This document shows, in pieces, positions 25,101 through 38,300 of a stretch of 64,000 nucleotides of DNA; within the stretch, counting starts at the first letter, position 1; each line of letters opens with the position of its first letter. Source of the stretch: Mytilus californianus (taxonomy: Eukaryota > Mollusca > Bivalvia > Mytilida > Mytilidae); the NCBI RefSeq assembly GCF_021869535.1, contig NW_026262668.1:11826348-11890347 (forward strand), given 5' to 3'. A program made the position numbers and the translations under genes. The notes under the pieces were generated by a model that was not told where the DNA came from, did not search any database, and was given only the letters and a program-made list of their open reading frames with translations.

Positions 25101-28100
25101 TCTTGTGGATAGTTGTCATTGGCAATCAATTCATATCTTCTTATTTTTATTCTTACATAAGCTAAGAGAAAATTAACTCTACCCTGTCATTTCCCCAATG
25201 CATAGCAACTACCTCTTCTGATGAGTTTTTTTTCATACTTTTCATATAATTTTATATAAATGTACTTATGTAATTATTCAGCTGCCAAGATCTGTGGAGG
25301 TTTTGTTTGTGATGATGGAATTTGTATTGGTCAGAAGTATGTGTGTGATGGTCATCCTGATTGTTATGACAAGTCTGATGAAACAGAATGTGTCCATGGA
25401 ATCATAAGTCGAGGGTCACCTAATGGTCAGTATGATGTCACATATATATTTCTCAGCTGCCATTGTGTTTTAAATTTAGTTTATCAGCTGCAGAAATTTT
25501 TGAGATTCTGGGATTTGCTTTGATTTATAAGCAATGGATTAAAACTGTCTGGAACATGATGTGGAGAAGTCTTTTCATGATTATCAACAGCTAGATATTT
25601 CATCTTATTTTGAATATTTTTTTATTGCTACTACATCATTTATACAGTTTATCAATCACTTCTTTACATACATTTAATATGAAAATTTCTAAGAAATCCA
25701 CATCCTTCTAAAATTTTAACTTCCAATGCTTGTATCTGTAAACCTAGCTTTATTATACCCCCATGCAACAAAGTTGCGTATGGTATAATGTTTTTGACCC
25801 ATCTGTCCGTCAGTCCTGTTATTGTCATCGCAACTCCTCTCAAACCACACAACAGAATTTCATGAAACTTTGTAGATAACAAGGACATACTATTTAATAG
25901 ATGTGCTTATTGACAGGAAATTATGATTCAATTATTTTTCTAGGAGTTATACCCTTTTGAACTTATAATTTTTAATATACTGCTACAACAGTTTGTCATC
26001 GCAACTCCTCTGAAACCACACAACAGAATTTCATGAAACTTTGTAGTTAATGAGGACATAATATGTAGATATGCATATCCACAAGTTATTTTTGTAGGAG
26101 TTATGAGTCTTTGAACTTAGAATCTTGTGGGATTTTGTTTGCCAAGTGACAATGTAGGGGCGTGGGGTATGTGAGCATGCTCTAATAGGTTCTTTAAATT
26201 TGCTGTAATTTTGATTTATTTACAATTCTGAAAGACAGGCACAGTCCTAGCTTTATTTTACTGTAATTTTGCTGTATTTTCAATTCTCTTTTATAAAAGA
26301 TTTTTTTTATAAAAATCTTATTTTAACCTCAACAAATCCCCTAAATATCGTATCTGTAATTTTCTTATTTGTATATCACACTTAGTTATTTGCAAGTTAA
26401 TTTAGATGCCTTGTATTACTCTGTCTACAGAAAGGTGTGATCAAGTTGGTTTCTATAGATGTGCATCAGGAGAGTGTATACCATTACACAGTGTATGTGA
26501 TGTTAGATCATCATGCTCTGATGGATCAGATGAAGGGAAGTTGTGTGGTAAGTAGTTGGCCATTGAGTGGTTTTAATTAGTGGTTTCTATAGATGTGCAT
26601 CAGGAGAGTGTATACCATTACACAGTGTATGTGATGTTAGATCATCATGTTCTGAAGGATCAGATGAAGGGAAGTTGTGTGGTAAGTAGTTGGCCATTGA
26701 GTGGTTTAGTGGTTTCTATAGATGTGCATCAGGAGAGTGTATACCATTACACAGTGTATGTGATGTTAGATCATCATGTTCTGAAGGATCAGATGAAGGG
26801 AAGTTGTGTGGTAAGTAGTTGGCCATTGAGTGGGTTAGTGGTTTCTATAGATGTGCATCAGGAGAGTGTATACCATTACACAGTGTATGTGATGTTAGAT
26901 CATCATGTTCTGAAGGATCAGATGAAGCGAAGTTGTGTGGTAAGTAGTTGGCCATTGAGTGGTTTAGTGGTTTCTATAGATGTGGTTCAGGAGAGTGTAT
27001 ACCATTACACAGTGTATGTGATGTTAGATCATCATGTTCTGAAGGATCAGATGAAGGGAAGTTGTGTGGTAAGTAGTTGGCCATTGAGTGGGTTAGTGGT
27101 TTCTATAGATGTGGTTCAGGAGAGTGTATACCATTACACAGTGTATGTGATGGTAGATCATCATGTTCTGAAGGATCAGATGAAGGGAAGTTGTGTGGTA
27201 AGTAGTTGGCCATTGAGTGGGTTAGTAGTTTCTATAGATGTGGTTCAGGAGAGTGTATACCATTACACAGTGTATGTGATGGTAGATCATCATGTTCTGA
27301 AGGATCAGATGAAGGGAAGTTGTGTGGTAAGTAGTTGGCCATTGAGTGGGTTAGTGGTTTCTATAGATGTGCATCAGGAGAGTGTATACCATTACACAGT
27401 GTATGTGATGTTAGATCATCATGTTCTGAAGGATCAGATGAAGGGAAGTTGTGTGGTAAGTAGTTGGCCACTGAGTGGGTTAGTGGTTTCTATAGATGTG
27501 GTTCAGGAGAGTGTATACCATTACACAGTGTATGTGATGTTAGATCATCATGTTCTGAAGGATCAGATGAAGGGAAGTTGTGTGGTAAGTAGTTGGCCAT
27601 TGGGTGGGTTAGTGGTTTCTATAGATGTGCATCAGGAGAGTGTATACCATTACACAGTGTATGTGATGTTAGATCATCATGTTCTGATAGATCAGATGAA
27701 GGGAAGTTGTGTGGTAAGTATGTTTGGCCACAGAGTGGGTAGTTCTACTCAGAGGTTTGGGAAATGGGTGATGCTAATTGTGATTCAGGGGAGTGTATAC
27801 CAGTTCATGATTGAAACATCTGGTAATTGTTTGATGGGGGAATGTGAGGTAGTTGGTCAGACATCAAGGGGGAGGTTAATTGAAAATTGAAATGGGACAT
27901 TAAGATGGAAGACCATCTGAATCGATGAAGGATTATTATACATTGAATAGTCAGCTACACATTGAACTGTGTTTATAAATCTTACTAATACTTTATGAAA
28001 TCAATATTAATGAGTCAAATATTGGTCATGTCCTTAACTAAAGGTCAAATGTGGTAGTTATGACCTTGATGAAGCACATCTGGTAGGTCAAGGTTACAAG

Positions 28101-29756
28101 CAATACATTACTGAAATTATTTTCAAGCCACTTCAAATTTTTTTTGGTTTCACTTAAACTGTAGATGGGGTTGATCTTGATTATTTAATTGCTTCACTTA
28201 ATGCATTATCTGTACCATTCATAAAGTTTAAAACAAAATGACTATTTTGTAATGGTTTAATTGTTTTATTCATAGTTTTACTAATTTAAAGCTTTATATT
28301 AAAAAATATATACAATTGATTTGTATCTGTTAATGCTCTGATTGTTTACCTCTTTTGCTTTAAAACCATATTACTATAATACAAGTTCTAACTTCATATG
28401 TTGATACTTGATACATTTCTATGTCCATGCAAACCTGTTGCTTCATTATACCCCCGCTTTAAAAAAGGGGGGGGGGGGTATACTGTTTTACCTCTGTCTG
28501 TCCTTCCGTCAGTCCATCCGTGAGTCAGTCCGTCCGTCCCATGAATATTTTCGTCGCATTTTTCTCAGGAACTACTTGACAAGGATTTTTGAAATTTGGT
28601 TTCAGGGTTTATATAAGTAAGTTACACCGTGTGATGTGTTTTCAGATTCGTCACTTAACAACTTCCTGTTTACCGAACACTTGTATTATTTTACACATGA
28701 TAGCCGAGTTCAAAATTTTCGTCACATTTTTCTCAGGAACTACTTGACAAGGATTTCTGAAATTTGGTTTCAGGGTTTATCTAAGTCAGCTTTACCATGT
28801 GATGCGTTTTCAGATTCATCACTCAACAACTTCCTGTTTACCGAAATATTACGGCAGGGGAATCATCAGTGAGCTCACAGTTTTACTTGTTATGATCAAT
28901 TTCTAACTTTGGACAGCATGTGACTGAAATAGGATAAACTTTTGAAATATTTTTATTAATTATTTTCTGTTATACTACAAGTAACTACAAATTTCTATTT
29001 TAAGCCAGTGCATGTAAAGATTCAGTTTGTAGGCAAGGTTGCCATGCTACCCCTACTGGTCCTGTTTGTTACTGTGACTCTGGGTACAAGTTGACAAACG
29101 ACAATTTCACTTGCGTAGGTATGCATCAGCAAACAATTATAGATATATTCCATAAAAGTTAGATTTTTCATTCAATACAGCAGAGCAACAAAATGGCAAA
29201 ACTTCTGACAAATAATGAACATGGAAGCAGATAATTAAAATCCTGCAGCAGCAGACTTTATGTACAACTTGACACTTTACAATAAAAGTGAGGGCTGGAG
29301 TGTCTATTTTATGTATGTTTTCAGTCAAGAATTGAGACTTACTTGGTAGTGTGCCATGTTACTTAAGGAATAACAGTACTGTAGTTGAAGAGTTGCCACC
29401 GTCAATTGGCGATTTGACAGTCGCAAATGCAGTTTTACTGGCGACGCATAGCGGAGACAGTAAAACGGAAATTTGCGACTGTCAAATCAAAATTGACGGT
29501 GGCAACTCTTCAACTACAGTACTGTTATTCCGATTCTAATGCATTACAAAAAGAAAATATAAATCAATTGTTTTAAAAAAAATTGTTAACGGTCTTTCCT
29601 CTCCGAAACATGATTGATTGATTAATTAATTGATTGGTTGGTTGGCTGATATAGTAATTAAACACATGGGATAGGGTCTCTTGAACATGCGAAAAAGAAA
29701 CAAATGAGATCTTTGGCCCCGTATTAAACAGATTGATTGACTGGTTGGTTGGTTGG

Positions 29757-29789
<33 letters not shown>

Positions 29790-32700
29790 AGTTTGCAAGG
29801 TACTTTCTCTATGCGAGGCATCGGACTTAACGTTAATATTCTGAGCGAACGTGGCTGCGTATTTGTACATCATGGACAGCCAAACGGACAGCCAGGATTT
29901 CCTTATGAATAAAAATCCTTATATCTTCATTTTATAAATGTTCTCTTTTTTCTACGGGAACTCTGACTTCATTTTTTTTTTTTTTTATTTGTTGTGTGTG
30001 CATTTTATTTGAGCTTGTAGGAAAACTGAGAAACATTTTGTCGTGGAAGTTCCATTTTCTTTATTTGGATATGGAATTTTTTATTCTAAATTTAGGTCCG
30101 CGCGCGCGATGGTGTTTGTGAAGTCACGTGACGCTCAAATATATATGTCTGGAGTTAGTATATTGATATCTTTTCAGGGGAGACCGTTGAACAGAGCACA
30201 TGTGTATTAACCAGAGAAACACAATAACTATTGTTTTTATTTTGTACAGGTCATTGATGTCGGATCATGCATACATATTACGTACATATGTTTACGGGAG
30301 CACAGATTTGTATTTTAATGCATGTTTAGAAATTTGATTGTAGAATTTGAGTAATATTTACAAACTTGGGAGGGATTTCTACGACATTGATTTAAATTTC
30401 GCAATCAAGCGGACCGCACGTGTCTCATCGATTAATTTCAGAAAATACATGAATTGGAGCAGATTTTTGCAGGGATGGATTTCTTTTTCAGAAAGAAATT
30501 TGTACATAAGAAGGATTAGCATTTTACAATATAATGTACGGGACTAAAAGCAATTTTCTTTTCATAGAAATGGGATAACTTAAAAAAAAAATCAGTTGAA
30601 AAAAAGGGGGGGGGGGAGTGTAGTGGTTGATAATTGAGATAAGAAACATTTACAACATGATAGCTGCAAATTTTGAAGTTTTGATAAGTAATTTGTTGAT
30701 TCGACCATAACAGGGACATTGACCCTGCAATAAAATGATGCGTACCATTTCGACAAAAAATTTCTAGTAAACCCGTGTCGCAACAAACTTTTTGGTTAAA
30801 TTGTTTTGTCGATATCTATAACTCTTTCTAGGAAGAAGCGATATGAACTTAATGTAAAAAATCACAGCATGACCTTGACCTTTGACCTTGACCTAGTTTT
30901 CTATTCTTTAGGACCAAGGACCTCAAATCAACTGACCCTAGGTCTCTATCACTTATGATTTACCAGTTACAAATGCATATCACTTATTTCAAATGCATTA
31001 GGGGAAATAACTCTCATATGGAGTCTTCGTATCGCTTCGGTCAAAATAGGACAAATCATGCAAAGGATATAACGAGCAATTTTATAAAATAAATTTGTCG
31101 CTTTCTTTTACGGTTACGGAGGAGATGCAGTCACAAGGAAAACAGTGTTCAGGGAGATAACTCCTACCAAGAAAATTGTTTGGCTTAGAATGGGTGAAAA
31201 TAAAAAGCGCATAAACTGTATGATACTATATAAGAAATATCTAAGCAACATCTTGCGAAACAAAAATTTTACGCGAGAACAAAATTAGGCGGAAGAAAAA
31301 AATAATTAAAAACCAATTGTTCAAAGAACAATTGAAGGTCTTTCCACATCAATTTTCTAAATAATTGATAGGAAGCTACTTCTGGTTTACTCAAAGTATA
31401 ATAGCGTCAAAGTATAGATTTCTTCATACTGATTCAATAAATAAATGGTTTCTATATACTTTTGCCTGAAATAAGGGAGATAATTGCCAACTTCCGGTTT
31501 AGAAAATGTCACTTCCAGTCTAATATGATAGCTTTATTCACACTGATTCCAAAAATATATAGTTTGTATATACTTATGCCTGTAATAAGGAAGATAATAT
31601 GCTACTTCCGGTTTAGAAAATGTCACTTCCGGTCTAATATGATAGCTTTATTCACACTGATTCCAAAAATATATAGTTTGTATATACTTATGCTAGTAAT
31701 AAGGAAGATAATATGCTACTTCCGGTTTTATAAAATGTCACTTCCGGTCTCAAATGATAGGTTAACCTATGATCATTCAAAAAATATATGGTTTCTAGGT
31801 ACTTTTCCATGAAATAAGTGCAAAAAATACTACTTCCGGTTCACCCAAGGTCACTTCCGGTTGACTTTTTTCAAGGTCATATGTCAACCAACAGTTTGCA
31901 AAAGACCCTATGGCTTTATCATGTACCAAGTTGGAGTAATAATCAATTAACCTTAAATTGAATCATTTCAGGGACAATAACTCCTATAAGATATCATTGG
32001 ATTGTTTCAGACCAAATGTATCATGTCTTAATCACAATTAAGCAAACATTTTGCACTAGTTCTTTAATTTGTAATTTTAAAAGTGACAGAGGAGATCAAA
32101 TAACAAGGAAAAGTCCAAATTTAGAATATGACCTTGACCTTTGACCTTGGTCTCAATTTCATTTAAATGAACCAAGGAACTCAAATCAATATACCTTAGG
32201 TCTCTATCACTTACCATTCATGCTATACATTTATATATCCCTTATGTCAAATACAGAAGGGGAAATAACTCTCATATGGAGTTTACGTATCGCTTCGGTC
32301 AAAATTGGACAAAATATCCTGAGGATATAAAGAGCAATTTGGTAAAATAAATTTGTCGCTTTCTTTTACGGTTACGGAGGAGATGCACGCACAAGGAAAA
32401 CAGTGTTCGGGGAGATAACTCCTACAAAGAAAAGTATTCGGTTAAGCAGGGTCAATTTCAAAGGCGCATAAACTGTTCGATATCATATACGGAACATCTA
32501 AGCAACATCTTGCAAAACAAAAATTTATCGCAAGAACAAAATTTGGCGGAAGAAAAAAAAAAAAAAAAATTAAAAACCAATTGTTCAAAGAACAATTGAA
32601 GGTCTTTCCACATCAATTTTCTAAATAATTGATAGGAAGCTACTTCTGGTTTACTCAAAGTTATAAATAGCATCAAAGTATAGATTTCTTCATACAGATT

Positions 32701-35263
32701 CAATAAATAAATGGTTTTTATATACTTTTGCCTGAAATAAGGGAGATAAATGCCAACTTCCGGTTTAGAAAATGTCACTTCCAGTCTCATATGATAGCTT
32801 TATTCACACTGATTCCAAAAATATATAGTTTGTATATACTTATGCCTGTAATAAGGAAGATAATATGCTACTTCCGGTTTATAAAATGTCACTTCCGGTC
32901 TCAAATGATAGGTTAACCTATGATCATTCAAAAAATATATGGTTTCTAGGTACTTTTCCATGAAATAAGTGCAAAAAATACTACCTCCGGTTCACTCAAG
33001 GTCACTTTCGGTTTACTTTTTTCAAGGTCATATGTCAACCAACAGTTTGCAAAAGACCCTATGGCTTTATCATGTACCAAGTTGGAGTAATAATCAATTA
33101 ACCTTTAATTGAATCATTTCAGGGACAATAACTCCTATAAGATATCATTGGATTGTTTCAGACCAAATGTATATCTTAATCACAATTAAGCAAACATTTT
33201 GCACTAGTTCTTTAATTTGTAATTTTAAAAGTGACAGAGGAGATCAAATAACAAGGAAAAGTCAAAATTTAGAATATGACCTTGACCTTTGACCTTGGCC
33301 TCAATTTCATTTAAATGAACCAAGGAACTCAAATCAATATACCTTAGGTCTCTATCACTTACCATTCATGCTATACATTTATATATCCCTTATGTCAAAT
33401 ACAGAAGGGGAAATAACTCTCATATGGAGTTTACGTATTGCTTCGGTCAAAATTGGACAAAACATCCTGAGGATATAACGAGCAATTTGGTAAAATAAAT
33501 TTGTCGCTTTCTTTTACAGTTACGGAGGAGATGCACACACAAGGAAAAGTGTTCGGGGAGATAACTCCTACAAAGAAAAGTATTCTGTTAAGCAGGGTCA
33601 ATTTCAAAGGCGCATAAACTGTTCGATATCATATACGAAACATCTAAGCGACATCTTGCGAAACAAAAATTTATCGCAAGAACAAAATTTGGCGGAAGAA
33701 AAAAAAAACCAAAAAAAAACAATTGTTCAAAGAACAATTGAAGGTCTTATCACATCAATTTTCTAAATAATTGATGAGAAGCTAATTCTGGTTTACTCAA
33801 AGCTACTATTGGCGTCCAATCATAGGTTTCTTCATACTGATTTAATAAACATATGGTTTCTATAGACTTTTACCTGAAATAAGGGAGATGATTGTCAACT
33901 TCCGGTTTAGACAATGTCACTTCCGGTCTCATATAGCTTTATTTACACTGATTCCAAAAATATATGGTTTATATATACTTTTGCCTGTAAAAAGGGAGAT
34001 AATTGGCTACTTCCGGTTTAGAAAATGTCACTTCCGGTCTCATATGATAGATTTATTTACACTGATTCCAAAAATATATGGTTTATATATACTTTGGCTG
34101 TAAAAAGGGAGATAATTGGCTACTTCCGGTTTAGAAAATGTCACTTTCGGTCTCATATGATAGCTTTATTTACACTGATTCCAAAAATATATGGTTTATA
34201 TATACTTATGCCTGTAATAAGGGAGATAATATGCTACTTCCGGTTTATACAATATCACTTCCAGTCTCAAATGATAGATTAATGTATGACCATTCAAAAA
34301 ATATATGGTTTCTATGTACTTCTACATGAAATAAGTGCAAAAATGACTACTTCCGGTTCACTCAAGGTCACTTCCGGTTGACATTTTTCAAGGTCATATG
34401 TCACCCAACATTTTGCAAAAGATCTTATGGCTTTATCATGTACCAAGATGGAGTAATAATCAATTAACCTTAAATTGAATCATTTCAGGGACAATAACTC
34501 ATATAAGATATCATTGGATTATTTCAGACCAAATGTATCATATCTTAATCACAATTAAGCAAACATTTTGCACTAGTTCTTTAATTTGTAATTTTAAAAG
34601 TGACAGAGGAGATCAAATAACAAGGAAAAGTCAAAATTTAGAATATGACCTTGACCTTTGACCTTGGCCTCAATTTCATTTTAATGAACCAAGGAACTCA
34701 AATCAATATACCTTAGGTCTATCACTTACCATTCATGCTATACATTTATATATCCCTTATGTCAAATTCAGAAGGGGAAATAACTCTCATATGGAGTTTA
34801 CGTATCGCTTAGGTCAAAATTGGACAAAACATCCTGAGGATATAACGAGCAATTTGGTAAAAGAAATTTGTCGCTTTCTTTTACGGTTACGGAGGAGATG
34901 CGTGCACAAGGAAAACAGTGTTCGGGGAGATAACTCCTACAAAGAAAATTATTTGGTTTCGCAGGGTAAATTTCAAAGGCGCATAAACTGTTCGATATCA
35001 TATACCAAATATCTAAGCGACATATTGCGAAACAAATATTTATCGCAAGAACAAAATTAGGCGGAAGAAAAAAAAAAAAAAAATAATCAGAAAAGTGGAA
35101 AGACCTAATAATCAGAAGAAAACCAATAGGTCTTTCCACAGAAAAGTGGAAAGACCTTATAATAATAAATATAAATCAATTGTTTTAAAAACAATTGTTA
35201 AACGGTCTTTCCCCTCCGAAACATGATTATTTGGTTTTTTGGTTGGTTGGTTGGTTGGTTGGT

Positions 35264-35301
<38 letters not shown>

Positions 35302-38300
35302 CATGGCACTTTCTCTGTGCGACGCAGCTAACTTAAATAGCGCCTATGTTCTGACCGAACGTGACTGCGTACTTAGACATCCCGCACAGCTAAACGGACG
35401 CCTGAGATGTCCTCATAAAAATTGATCCTAGCATCATTCATTTTAAAATTTTCTCTAGTTTCTATGTTACTTCGGACTTCCATTTTTCATCTATTTGTTG
35501 TGTATGCATTTTGATTGAATTTGTAGGAAAACGGAGTAAATTTTATCTTGGAAGTTTTATTTTCCTTATTTGGATATGCAATGTTTTATTCTAAATTTAG
35601 TTCCGCGCACGAGATGATGTTGTGAGATCACGTGACCCTCCAATATATATGTCTGGAGTTAGAATATTAATTTCTTTTCAGGGGAGACCGTTGAACAGAG
35701 CACATTTGTATTGATCAGAGAAACACGATAACTATTGTTTTTATTTTGTACAGGTCATTGATGTCGGATCACGCATACATATTACGTACACATGTTTACG
35801 GGAGCACAGATTTGTATTTTAATGCATGTTTAGAAATTTGATTGTAAGATTTCAGTAATATTTACGAACTTAAAGGAGCGATTTCTACGACATTGATTTT
35901 AATTTCGCAATCAAGCGGACCGCACGTGTCTCATCGATTAATTTCAGAAAATACATGAATTGGAGCAGATTTTTGCAGGGATGGATTTCTATTTCAGAAA
36001 GAAATTTGTACATAAGAAGGATTGGCATTTTACAGTATAATGTACGGCACTAAAAGCGATTTTCTTTTCATAGAAATGGGATAACTTTAAAAAAAAATCA
36101 GTAGAAAAAAAGGGGGGGGGAGTGTAGTGGTAGACTGTGGTTGATAATTGAGATAAGAAACATTTACAACATGATAGCTGCAAAGTTTGAAGTTTTGATA
36201 AGTAATTTGTTGATTCGACCATAACAGGGACATTGACCCTGCAATAAAATGATGCGTACCATTTTGACAAAAATTTTCTAGTAAACACGTGTCGCGACAA
36301 ACTTTTTGGTTAAATTGTTTTGTCGATATCTATAACTCTTTCTAGGAAGAAGCGATATGAACTTAATGTAAAAAATCACAACATGACCTTGACCTTTGAC
36401 CTTGACCTAGTTTTCTATTCTTTAGGACCAAGGACCTCAAATCAACAGACTCTAGGTCTCTATCACTTATGGTTTACCAGTTACAAATGCATATCACTTA
36501 TTTCAAATGCATTAGGGGAAATAACTCTCATATGGAGTGTTCGTATGGCTTCAGTCAAAATTGAACAAATCATGCGAAGGATATAACGAGCAATTTTATA
36601 AAATAAATTTGTCGCTTTCTTATACGGTTACGAAGGAGATGCAGTCACAAGGAAAACAGTGTTCGGGGAGATAACTCCTACAAAGAAAAGTATTCGGTTA
36701 CGCAGGGTGAATTTCAAAGGTGCATAAACTGTTCGATATCATATACCAAACATCTAAGCGACATCTTGCGAAACAAAATTTATACGCAAGAAATAAAAGT
36801 GGCGGAAGAAGAAAAAAAAAAAAAAATAATAATAATCAGAAAAAATACAATAGGTCTTTCCACAGAAAAGTGGAAAGACCTAATAATACGTTAGAGTTTG
36901 GAAAAATGTATAAATTTGAAATAAAATAAAATTCCGCAACACTTCATGAATGATTTTGGCGCATAGACGTCATTGCTAAACATGACGTCATACAAATGAA
37001 AACTTACAAACTGAAGGTAATTTCGTTACTTCTACGATTCAAATTTGGATAAAATCACATCAAAACGGCGATTATTAGGTAGATGTTGTTTTATTTTCGA
37101 TAATATTGTAGTAACTGACATTTGTTGATCCAATGAATTCATAATGACGGGTCTCTCCTTAGTTACGACTGGTCAACTAAGGATTTGACGGTAACTTTTA
37201 GCCAATGAAAAAGATTGTTACATAAAAAATGCATTAGAATTGTTTTTTATCACTTACCGTAAAACATAGGAAATCTGCCTTCAATTCTTAAAGTTAAACA
37301 CGTCTAAATGAAATGATTATAATAGATAATCTGTATTTTGTTATAGTGTTAAGACCCTATGAAATAGAAAAAAGTTGACTATTCTATCTTACATTTTTTA
37401 CAAAACAGATATGAATGAGTGTGCTGTACAGAATGGAGGTTGTAGCCAGTTCTGCTTCAATAAAAATGGCAGCCATGTTTGTTCCTGTGTAAATGGTTAC
37501 AGGTCAAGTGACAATGGAAGACTCTGTACTGCAAATAGTATGTTCATTTACAATAATATTTACATCAAAAGTGAATGGTCTTAATTGTGATATAACTTTA
37601 ACATACATAGTGTTGCTATGCATCCATATTAAGAAAATACAGATTACATTTTGCACATATAAGTGATTTGACCTTAGGTCTGTATCAGGCTGTTTTCTGT
37701 TTTCTGTTTCCTTTTTTCTTTTTTATGTATTATTAATTTCCCTTTATGAAGAAAAAGAGTATTTAATCTGTAACTGGAAAATCATTCTCCCATGATTTAT
37801 CATAATTGCAAATTTAAGTTGTAATGTTCAGGATAGTGGATAAAAGACTATGCTGATTAGATGACTACTAGGGGACATTTTAGGGTAGACATTATAGCCC
37901 ATTTTAGTGCTGAATTAATCCATTCACATGTATTTTCGATTGCCCATTTTAGCGAAAAATTACCTGGTTGAATGAAAATCACCATACTAAAACTATGAAC
38001 AGTAATGTATGCATTGACAATTTGGTTAATTATGGGAAAAAATGTTATTGAAACAAACAGAGGAAATAAAAGTGTGACATGTGATGGTTAACGTCACCCA
38101 GGGATTTTTGTTTTCTGGATACTTTCATCTAATTACAAACAAAAACATATAATAAGAAGTATGGATAAATCTGCTCTTTGGTCTAAACAAGACTAAGAGA
38201 ATGAACAGTTCCTAGCTATCTCAATTTTATGAACAATCTTGTACAGGGGGTATATCAAGAGCCTATGTTCATTGTTACATAAATTGACAATTGAACATTT

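Noticed and set aside
26580-27890. 436-codon open frame with ten 43-residue repeats
   Set aside because: It is the wrong frame of the LDLa exon-end array. The 129-bp period (43 codons) keeps any stop-free frame open; the cysteine-bearing LDLa frame is another one and matches exon 10.
29573-29821. - strand frame with repeated SINQ residues
   Set aside because: Translation of a simple (ttga)n tract.
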